A stretch of DNA of 10,146 bases, taken from positions 1-10,146 of the forward strand of contig CAKTYF010000073.1 of the NCBI GenBank assembly GCA_934631995.1, written 5' to 3'. Position numbers and translations under genes: made by a program. Positions 1 to 4,345 of this stretch are shown piece by piece (position 1 is the stretch's first letter; each line of letters starts with the position of its first letter). Source of the stretch: an uncultured Eggerthellaceae bacterium (GTDB lineage Bacteria > Actinomycetota > Coriobacteriia > Coriobacteriales > Eggerthellaceae). The notes below the pieces were generated by a model. The model was not told where the DNA came from. It saw nothing but the letters and a program-made list of their open reading frames with translations, and searched no databases.

Positions 1-483
1 ACGCAGTACATTATCGAGTCTTTTTTAATCTCCATGGCCAAACGATACGATGTCAAGGGGAAGACGTATTTCAAGTATCCCAACAAGTATTACTATACCG
101 ATTTAGGGCTTCGAAATGCTCGCCTCAATTATCGCCAATATGACCCAGGCCATATTATGGAGAACATCATATACAACGAGCTTTTGCTTCGAGGGTACTC
201 TGTTGATGTTGGTGTAGTTTGCGATCGCTCAAAGGGCACCAAGACTCAAAAAGAAATCGACTTCGTGGTAAACGATGCAGACAGAAAGGTTTATATCCAA
301 TCTGCTTTCCGCATGGATACGGAGAAAAAAGAGTCTTCTGAGCTGTTGTCGCTGATGCTTGCTAAGGATTTCTTTAAAAAGATTATTGTTCGCATGGATG
401 TGCCCCATAGTTTTTATGACGACAACGGGATTTTTAATTGTAATTTGATCGATTTGTTGCTGGGACGGGTTGAGCTGTTCTAA
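1..483 (+). CDS. ATP-binding protein of the DUF4143 family, C-terminal part (5' end outside the window)
   Basis: The frame is open to the left edge, so only the last ~160 residues are visible. An ATG at 34 lies inside the protein and is probably not the start. The visible part has the style of the C-terminal DUF4143 domain found after an AAA+ ATPase domain: a KYYYTDLGLRNA segment, then an HIMENIIYNELLLRGY helix, then a nuclease-like core with EIDFVV, and a strand-like end (KKIIVRMD). The Walker A and B motifs expected in the missing N-terminal part cannot be checked. Proteins of this family are common and often present in many copies in gut bacteria. Some are discussed as antitoxin-like or mobile accessory ATPases, but the cellular role is not settled. 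The gene ends at TAA 481-483 and runs into a terminator at 512-537. Family assignment is by recall of the domain pattern. Confidence 0.8.
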   Translation, partial: TQYIIESFLISMAKRYDVKGKTYFKYPNKYYYTDLGLRNARLNYRQYDPGHIMENIIYNELLLRGYSVDVGVVCDRSKGTKTQKEIDFVVNDADRKVYIQSAFRMDTEKKESSELLSLMLAKDFFKKIIVRMDVPHSFYDDNGIFNCNLIDLLLGRVELF

Positions 484-511
484 CGGCGTGCTCTGCGCGG
501 ATGATAAAAGG

Positions 512-537
512 AAAGGGACCCGATTGGATCCCTTTTT
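512..537. terminator. Bidirectional intrinsic terminator between the DUF4143 gene and tRNA-Leu
   Basis: A 7-bp perfect stem, AAAGGGA (512-518) with TCCCTTT (529-535), is extended by an inner CC/GG pair. On the plus strand it is followed by TTTTTCGTT. On the minus strand the sequence after the stem is also T-rich (TTCCTTTTATC). It lies between two convergent genes, 28 bases after the stop of the first and 11 bases past the CCA end of the tRNA, so it probably ends both transcripts. Confidence 0.8.
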
Positions 538-548
538 CGTTGGAAGAA

Positions 549-631
549 TGGTGCGGGCGAAAGGACTTGAACCTTCACTCCGAAGAAACGGCACCTAAAA
601 CCGTCGCGTCTGCCAATTCCGCCACGCCCGC
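549..631 (-). tRNA. tRNA-Leu (anticodon UAG), CCA encoded
   Basis: Read on the minus strand, the acceptor GCGGGCG pairs with CGCCCGC, with discriminator A and an encoded CCA (549-551). T8 and G9 are followed by a D arm with a long leucine-type loop (AATTGGCAGA). The anticodon stem ACGGT/GCCGT closes the loop TTTAGGT, which gives anticodon UAG and decodes CUN leucine codons. The T arm is GAAGG-TTCAAGT-CCTTT, starting with a G-U pair. The variable region is only about 11 nt (TTCTTCGGAGT) with a 2-bp helix at most, which is short for a class II tRNA. The gene converges on the DUF4143 ATPase and is divergent from infC. Confidence 0.95.
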
Positions 632-647
632 ACTTGAAGAATCCGCT

Positions 648-653
648 ATAATA
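648..653 (-). promoter_or_regulatory. Possible -10 box for tRNA-Leu
   Basis: On the minus strand TATTAT sits 16 bases before the tRNA 5' end, which would place the transcript start a few bases upstream of the mature tRNA. No good -35 box is seen at the usual distance (the hexamer 17 bases upstream is AAGCTT). The same bases read TATAAT on the plus strand (647-652), but there is no plus-strand gene that would need a promoter there. A weak call made mainly on position. Confidence 0.4.
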
Positions 654-733
654 CAGCACCGAAGCAACGGAAGCTTTATTACAGCGCAAACCATGATAGC
701 AAATAAATTGCTGTTTTGGTACGAGAAAAATGC

Positions 734-761
734 TTGCATTGCTTAAAAACTATGCTAGAAT
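734..761 (+). promoter_or_regulatory. Sigma70-type promoter of the infC-rpmI-rplT operon
   Basis: The -35 hexamer TTGCAT (734-739) and the -10 hexamer TAGAAT (756-761) are separated by 16 bases. TSS is expected near 768. This would give a leader of about 140 nt before infC. No other gene lies between this site and infC, and the site is downstream of the divergent tRNA-Leu, so it is the natural promoter for the translation-factor operon. Confidence 0.65.
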
Positions 762-781
762 GTAATGGTTGCAAAAAAAGA

Positions 782-869
782 GGGCTTGAAACCCCACCTG
801 ATTCGGCTAAAGATGATGGGTCGCATGAATACTTCGATTTATGCCGGCCCGCTTTGCGCGGGTTTTTTA
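782..869 (+). promoter_or_regulatory. infC leader with attenuator-like terminator and competing hairpin
   Basis: An intrinsic terminator sits inside the leader, about 40 bases before the infC start: stem CCCGC (848-852) with GCGGG (858-862), loop TTTGC, followed at once by TTTTTT (863-868). A competing fold is visible. GGGTCGCAT (818-826) can pair with ATGCCGGCCC (841-850) over nine base pairs with one bulged C, and this takes up the first bases of the terminator stem. A further CCCA (793-796) could pair with TGGG (817-820) and free the terminator. Established comparison: in Bacillus subtilis the infC-rpmI-rplT leader is controlled by L20-dependent premature termination. That the same happens here is inference from layout, not from a recognised L20 binding site. 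Confidence 0.6.
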
Positions 870-907
870 ATGCGTTGCAACAGGGTAAACAAAGAGAGGT
901 GAGTTCA

Positions 908-1477
908 ATAGCAGCTCAGGAACCAAGGATTAATGAGCAAATCACGGCGCGTGAGTGCCGCCTGATTGGCTACGATGGAGAGCAGATGGGCATCTATATG
1001 GTGACCGAGGCTCAGCGCGTTGCCGATAATGCGGGACTTGATTTGGTGGAAATTGCCCCGAACGCCGAACCTCCTGTATGTCGCGTCATGGATTATGGCA
1101 AGTACAAGTACGAGCAGGCCATCAAAGCCAAGCAGGCGCGCAAGAACCAGAGCAAGATCGAGATCAAGGAAATGAAATTCCGTCCGAAAATCGATGTGGG
1201 CGATTACACCACGAAGAAAAAACACGTGGTTCGTTTCCTGGAAGATGGTTGCAAGGTGAAAATCACCATCATGTTCCGCGGTCGCGAAATGGCTCACCCC
1301 GAAATCGGTCTTTCCATCCTCGAGCGTCTCGCGGATGATTTGAAGGATATTGCGGTCATTGAGCAGCAGCCAAAAATGGAAGGCCGCAACATGCATATGC
1401 TGATCGCTCCTTTGCCTGGAACGGCGAAGAAGAAAGAAACTGGTAAGAAGCAAGAAGGGAAGGTAGACAATGCCTAA
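908..1477 (+). CDS. infC: Translation initiation factor IF-3 (AUA start)
   Basis: IF3 binds the 30S subunit, checks the start codon and initiator tRNA, and keeps the subunits apart. The 189-residue product shows the family landmarks in order: EPRINEQI near the N-terminus, the GEQMGI and DLVEIAPNAEPPVCRVMDYGKYKYE segments ending the N domain and linker, then KEMKFRPKI, KKKHVVRFLEDGCKVKITIMFRGREMAH in the C domain, and a lysine-rich tail. No ATG, GTG or TTG is well placed. The Shine-Dalgarno sequence GAGGTGA (896-902) stands 5 bases before an ATA codon (908-910), just before the conserved N-terminus. Rare starts (AUU, AUC, AUA) are typical of infC because IF3 discriminates against them and so limits its own synthesis. 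The in-frame GTG at 899 lies within the Shine-Dalgarno sequence and is an unlikely start. The 3' end overlaps rpmI by 8 bases. Confidence 0.95.
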   Translation: MAAQEPRINEQITARECRLIGYDGEQMGIYMVTEAQRVADNAGLDLVEIAPNAEPPVCRVMDYGKYKYEQAIKAKQARKNQSKIEIKEMKFRPKIDVGDYTTKKKHVVRFLEDGCKVKITIMFRGREMAHPEIGLSILERLADDLKDIAVIEQQPKMEGRNMHMLIAPLPGTAKKKETGKKQEGKVDNA

Positions 1478-1667
1478 GATGAAGACCCATCGCGGTACCG
1501 CAAAGCGCTTCCGCGTAACTGGTACTGGTAAAGTTGTTCGCGCGAAAGCTTTCAAGAGCCACATCATGACCAAGAAGAGCTCGAAGCGTAAGCGTAATTT
1601 CCGCCACGAAACTGAGATTGCTCCGGCAGACGCCAAGGTTATCAAGCGCAATCTGGGTCTTCGCTAA
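1470..1667 (+). CDS. rpmI: 50S ribosomal protein bL35
   Basis: A 65-residue, very basic protein starting MPKMKTHRGTAKRF, the signature N-terminus of bL35, and ending IKRNLGLR. The length matches the family. It is a structural protein of the large subunit. The ATG at 1470 overlaps the end of infC by 8 bases in another frame, which suggests translational coupling. The purine-rich GAAGGGAAGG just upstream, inside the infC coding sequence, is the likely ribosome binding site. It is co-transcribed with infC and rplT, the usual gene order in bacteria. Confidence 0.97.
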   Translation: MPKMKTHRGTAKRFRVTGTGKVVRAKAFKSHIMTKKSSKRKRNFRHETEIAPADAKVIKRNLGLR

Positions 1668-1690
1668 TTCATATAAAGGAGTGAATATAC

Positions 1691-2044
1691 ATGGCTCGTA
1701 TCAAACGTTCTATTTCCGCTCGCAAGAAGCGTCGCACCGTTCTTTCTCGCGCTAAGGGTTACTATGGCATGAAGTCGCGTTCTTACAAGAACGCTAAGCA
1801 GCAGGTCATGAAGTCCATGCAGTATCAGTACCGTGACCGCCGCAACAAGAAGCGCGCGTTCCGTCGTCTGTGGATTACCCGCATCAATGCTGCAGCTCGT
1901 ATCAACGGTATGTCTTACAGCACCTTTATGAACGGCCTGAAGAAGGCTGGCGTTGAGCTGGACCGCAAGGTTTTGGCCGACTTGGCAGTAACCGACGCTC
2001 CTGCGTTCGCCGCTTTGGTTGAAGTTTCCAAAAAAGCACGGTAA
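1691..2044 (+). CDS. rplT: 50S ribosomal protein bL20
   Basis: A 117-residue protein with the full bL20 pattern: MARIKRSISARKKRR at the start, then AKGYYG, a long basic helix (SYKNAKQQVMKSMQYQYRDRR), RRLWITRINAAAR, and the C-terminal globular part with YSTFMNGLKKAGVELDRKVLADLA. bL20 binds 23S rRNA early in 50S assembly and in several bacteria represses its own operon through the mRNA leader. The start ATG has AAAGGAGTG about 8 bases upstream. The gap to rpmI is 23 bases and a strong terminator follows at 2073-2103, so this is the last gene of the operon. Confidence 0.97.
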   Translation: MARIKRSISARKKRRTVLSRAKGYYGMKSRSYKNAKQQVMKSMQYQYRDRRNKKRAFRRLWITRINAAARINGMSYSTFMNGLKKAGVELDRKVLADLAVTDAPAFAALVEVSKKAR

Positions 2045-2072
2045 GTTGTTTTAAATTTTATTTAATTTTTCG

Positions 2073-2103
2073 AAAGAGCCTGGGTTTCCGGGCTCTTTTT
2101 GTT
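2073..2103 (+). terminator. Intrinsic terminator of infC-rpmI-rplT
   Basis: The stem AAAGAGCCTGG (2073-2083) pairs with CCGGGCTCTTT (2088-2098), one T-G wobble included, around the loop GTTT. The 3' arm runs into a T tract (TTTTT to 2100, then GTTG). It lies about 30 bases after the rplT stop and 45 bases before argG. A clear factor-independent terminator. Confidence 0.9.
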
Positions 2104-2147
2104 GTATCGTAAATCCGTTTGATTCACTATGATTTTTGGAGGAACAA

Positions 2148-3368
2148 ATGGCTAAGGAAGACATCAAAAAGGTTGTCTTGGCGTACTCCGGTGGCTTGGA
2201 TACGTCGATTATCATTCCGTGGCTGAAGGAAAACTACAACAACCCCGAGATTATTGCCGTTTCCGGTAACGTGGGCCAGGCCGACGAGCTTGAAGGCCTG
2301 GAGGAGAAGGCGCTGGCAACGGGTGCTTCGAAGCTTATCGTTGCCGACTTGGTTGACGAAATGTGCGACGAGATTATCGTTCCCGCGCTGAAGATGGATG
2401 CCAAGTATGAAACTTACTTGCTAGGTACTGCGTTTGCCCGCCCGGTGATTGGTAAGAAGCTGGCCGAGATTGCGCTTGCAGAAGGCGCCGATGCTGTTGT
2501 TCACGGCGCAACGGGCAAGGGCAACGACCAGGTGCGTTTTGAGCTTGCCATCAAGCGTTTTGCTCCCGATTTGAAGATTATCGCCCCGTGGCGCGAGTGG
2601 GATATCAAGTCCCGCGACGAGGAAATCGATTACGCCGAAGCGCATAATATTCCTCTGAAGATTTCGCGCGAGACTAGCTATTCCAAGGATAAGAACTTGT
2701 GGCATTTGTCCCATGAGGGTCTTGACCTGGAGGATCCTTCCAACGAGCCTCAGTACGAAAAAGAAGGCTTCCTTGAGATGGGTGTGTCTCCTATGCAGGC
2801 ACCCGATGAGCCTACGTATGTGACCATCGATTTTGAAGCAGGCGTTCCCGTTGCCGTTGATGGCGAGAAGATGAAGGTTTCGAAGATCATCGAGAAGCTT
2901 AACGAGCTGGGTGGCAAGAACGGCATTGGCATTATCGACATCGTTGAGAATCGCCTGGTGGGCATGAAAGACCGTGGTGTTTACGAGACGCCGGGCGGAA
3001 CTATTTTGTACTTCGCTCACGAGCATCTGGAAATGATCACGGTTGACAAAGAAGTGCTCCACGAGAAGCAGAAGCTTGCCATTGATTTCGCTGACCTGAT
3101 TTATAACGGCAAGTGGTATACGCCGCTGCGTGAGGCAATTTCCGCATTTGCCGACGAAGCCGACAAGTACTGCACGGGCTCGGTGAAGCTGAAGCTGTAC
3201 AAGGGCAACATCATTCCTGCCGGCACAACGTCTCCGTATTCGTTGTATTCCGAGGATCTGGTGACGTTTGGCGAGTCTGATTACGACCAGAATCAGGCAG
3301 AGGGCTTCATCAACTTGTGGGGTCTGCCTACGGTCGTTCAGGCGTATCGCGAGCAGGGTCGCCTGTAA
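2148..3368 (+). CDS. argG: Argininosuccinate synthase
   Basis: Joins citrulline and aspartate using ATP to form argininosuccinate, the penultimate step of arginine biosynthesis (EC 6.3.4.5), in the cytosol. The 406-residue length is normal. The ATP-binding PP-loop signature AYSGGLDTS is at residues 12-20. Other family segments follow: VHGATGKGNDQVRFE, IIAPWREW, ETSYSKDKNLWHLSHEG with DPSNEP after it, and the C-terminal GSVKLKLYKGN and SPYSLYSEDLVTF. Start chosen at ATG 2148 because GGAGG (2138-2142) stands 5 bases upstream. An in-frame TTG at 2136 overlaps that site. argH, the usual partner, is not next to it in this window. No convincing promoter was found between the rplT terminator and the start, so it may use a weak promoter in 2104-2137 or readthrough. 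Confidence 0.97.
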   Translation: MAKEDIKKVVLAYSGGLDTSIIIPWLKENYNNPEIIAVSGNVGQADELEGLEEKALATGASKLIVADLVDEMCDEIIVPALKMDAKYETYLLGTAFARPVIGKKLAEIALAEGADAVVHGATGKGNDQVRFELAIKRFAPDLKIIAPWREWDIKSRDEEIDYAEAHNIPLKISRETSYSKDKNLWHLSHEGLDLEDPSNEPQYEKEGFLEMGVSPMQAPDEPTYVTIDFEAGVPVAVDGEKMKVSKIIEKLNELGGKNGIGIIDIVENRLVGMKDRGVYETPGGTILYFAHEHLEMITVDKEVLHEKQKLAIDFADLIYNGKWYTPLREAISAFADEADKYCTGSVKLKLYKGNIIPAGTTSPYSLYSEDLVTFGESDYDQNQAEGFINLWGLPTVVQAYREQGRL

Positions 3369-3476
3369 GAGCGTCTCCTGCGACGTGCCGCCGTGCTGCT
3401 GCGTGGTGCGGCCGCGTTTTGCGCTGCGCTGGCGCACGGGCCCAGGTGGGCAATCACACGGGGTAGAATGTTTTTT

Positions 3477-3488
3477 GCGCTGCAGCGC
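3477..3488. repeat. 12-bp perfect palindrome downstream of argG
   Basis: GCGCTGCAGCGC reads the same on both strands and follows a T6 run (3471-3476). Its core GCTGCAGC recurs at 3554-3561, as the loop of the second of the two hairpins that follow. Function unknown; it may be an operator-like site or part of a palindromic intergenic element. Confidence 0.5.
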
Positions 3489-3503
3489 CGAAAATCATAC
3501 AAT

Positions 3504-3538
3504 AATAAATTGGGCCGCGATTCGCGGCTCAATTTATT
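3504..3538. terminator. Strong 16-bp hairpin after argG, probable two-way terminator
   Basis: AATAAATTGGGCCGCG (3504-3519) pairs with CGCGGCTCAATTTATT (3523-3538) over 16 bp with one G-T wobble and a 3-base loop. The outer half is A/T-rich and the inner half G/C-rich, so on either strand the 3' arm ends in an A/U-rich run (AATTTATT) that can act as a weak U tract. It lies about 135 bases after the argG stop. It is the most likely end of the argG transcript and may also stop readthrough from the minus strand. Confidence 0.6.
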
Positions 3539-3540
3539 GC

Positions 3541-3573
3541 CCCGTTTAAGCACGCTGCAGCTGCTTAAACGGG
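3541..3573. repeat. Perfect 12-bp inverted repeat with palindromic loop
   Basis: CCCGTTTAAGCA (3541-3552) and TGCTTAAACGGG (3562-3573) are exact reverse complements around a 9-base loop, CGCTGCAGC, which itself contains the palindrome GCTGCAGC. It begins only two bases after the preceding 16-bp hairpin, so the two form a tandem. No T tract follows on the plus strand. Its role is unknown: a REP-like element, a second terminator or a protein site are all possible. Confidence 0.6.
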
Positions 3574-3588
3574 CGTATATCATCTTCG

Positions 3589-3702
3589 AATCTCTTTAGA
3601 GATTGGTGGAAATCAAGCAAATGTTCGCCCTTGGGGCGAAGCGCGCCCCATTGCGCGCTGGTTTGCTGGAATCATTCAGTAGGGAAGTGGTACGTGTGGT
3701 GC
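3589..3702. other. Non-coding stretch with three more short hairpins
   Basis: No gene is supported here. Within the stretch three inverted repeats are visible. AATCTCT and AGAGATT flank a 2-base centre near 3586-3601. TTCGCCC (3624-3630) pairs with GGGCGAA (3634-3640) across TTG. GCGCGC (3641-3646) can pair with GCGCGC (3653-3658). On the minus strand the TTCGCCC hairpin is followed by CATTTGCTTGATTT. It is therefore a possible terminator for the broken NifX-like gene, which ends at 3706. Confidence 0.4.
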
Positions 3703-3705
3703 TGC

Positions 3706-4070
3706 TTACAGGTGGCAGCTGCTTCCGCTGTATGCATAAGCGGAATCTTCTTCATCATCGCCGTGGCACATCTCATCTGCTCCAATGAGCGTTTTCGTGA
3801 GATAGCCTTCTACAGCGGCACGAGCGTTACCGGAAACTGCGGCAACAACCTCGATATCGGCGCATGATTGATGTTGATCGTGTTGCAAATGAGCGCTACG
3901 ACATCCATGTTTTTGAAAAACTCCACTACATCCGTTTGGCTTAATGCCTGAAAAGGAATGCTCTGACACTCAACGATAATGCCGTTGGTGACCGTGTACA
4001 GCGTGAAATTCTCCGAATAATCGAAGCGGTATGCAACATCTAAACCGGTGCAGGCTACTGCAATCCTCAT
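3706..4070 (-). pseudogene. NifX/NifB-type iron-molybdenum cofactor-binding domain protein, frameshifted
   Basis: The first part (start ATG 4070, after GGGGGGAGG with 6 bases spacing) reads MRIAVACTGLDVAYRF, then SENFTLYTV, then VVEFFKNMDVVALIC. This is the pattern of the small dinitrogenase iron-molybdenum cofactor family (PF02579 type). The matching second half, IEVVAAVSGNARAAVEGYL with a Cys/His/Asp-rich tail (CHGDDEEDSAYAYSG), is in a different frame and ends at TAA 3706. The switch lies near 3859-3866. The joined product also seems about seven residues short between the ALIC segment and IEVV, so a small non-triplet deletion is a simple explanation. The usual HFGHC-like motif is replaced by RFDYS, another sign of decay. 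Members of this family outside nitrogen fixers are mostly of unknown role. A sequencing error is the main alternative. No slippery heptamer is seen, so programmed frameshifting is unlikely. Confidence 0.75.
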
Positions 4071-4226
4071 TCTTCGCCTCCCCCCAGAGACATCGACAAT
4101 AGATTTTCTTTCGTTACAAAATACCTGTTATCGTAAGGATTTTCGCGCGCCTTCGATGAGCGGGAACATTTCGTGCTTAACGGAAAGAAGGGGCGAAATG
4201 TTGTGGAGAAAGCGTTGATAAACAAT
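4071..4226. other. Intergenic stretch upstream of the NifX-like gene
   Basis: No coding sequence is supported. On the minus strand it holds the Shine-Dalgarno sequence of the broken NifX-like gene (4077-4085) and presumably its promoter. I could not find a -35/-10 pair with acceptable spacing. It also receives transcription from the helicase gene on the same strand, unless the hairpins at 4227-4255 and 4315-4337 stop it. Confidence 0.4.
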
Positions 4227-4255
4227 GCGACGCAGCGGGATATCCTCTGCGTCGC
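4227..4255 (-). terminator. Hairpin downstream of the helicase gene, possible terminator
   Basis: GCGACGCAG (4227-4235) and CTGCGTCGC (4247-4255) are exact reverse complements around an 11-base loop that contains the palindrome GGATATCC. On the minus strand the stem is followed by ATTGTTTATC, a weak U-rich run, about 90 bases after the helicase stop. This makes it a plausible terminator for the minus-strand transcript. Confidence 0.5.
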
Positions 4256-4314
4256 GTGATGTATTTATGGGGTAGGCTCAGAAGCAGGTCGCGCTCGAAC
4301 GCTTGTCTGGAGTA

Positions 4315-4337
4315 GTTCAAAACGGCTTGTTTTGAAC
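4315..4337. repeat. Perfect 9-bp inverted repeat just after the helicase stop
   Basis: GTTCAAAAC (4315-4323) and GTTTTGAAC (4329-4337) flank a 5-base loop (GGCTT on the plus strand). It starts 9 bases after the helicase stop codon. The 3' arm on the minus strand contains GTTTTGAAC, but no T tract follows. It may be a weak terminator or an mRNA 3'-end stabiliser. Confidence 0.5.
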
Positions 4338-4345
4338 CGGAAACG

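Noticed and set aside
899..901. GTG at 899 as the infC start
   Set aside because: It lies inside the GAGGTGA Shine-Dalgarno sequence and has no good ribosome binding site of its own.
716..907. In-frame extension of infC upstream to a TTG at 716
   Set aside because: It covers the promoter (734-761) and an intrinsic terminator (848-868), and the peptide has no IF3 similarity.
905..1651. Long minus-strand frame over infC and rpmI
   Set aside because: It is antisense to two well-recognised genes, with no Shine-Dalgarno sequence or family similarity.
2136..2147. TTG at 2136 as the argG start
   Set aside because: It overlaps the GGAGG Shine-Dalgarno sequence of the ATG at 2148, which begins at the conserved N-terminus.
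2421..3437. 338-codon minus-strand frame over argG
   Set aside because: It is a shadow of argG codon bias; the product is not recognisable.
3369..3470. Possible argH or other arginine gene remnant after argG
   Set aside because: No frame in this stretch shows argininosuccinate lyase similarity; it is GC-rich, non-coding-looking sequence.
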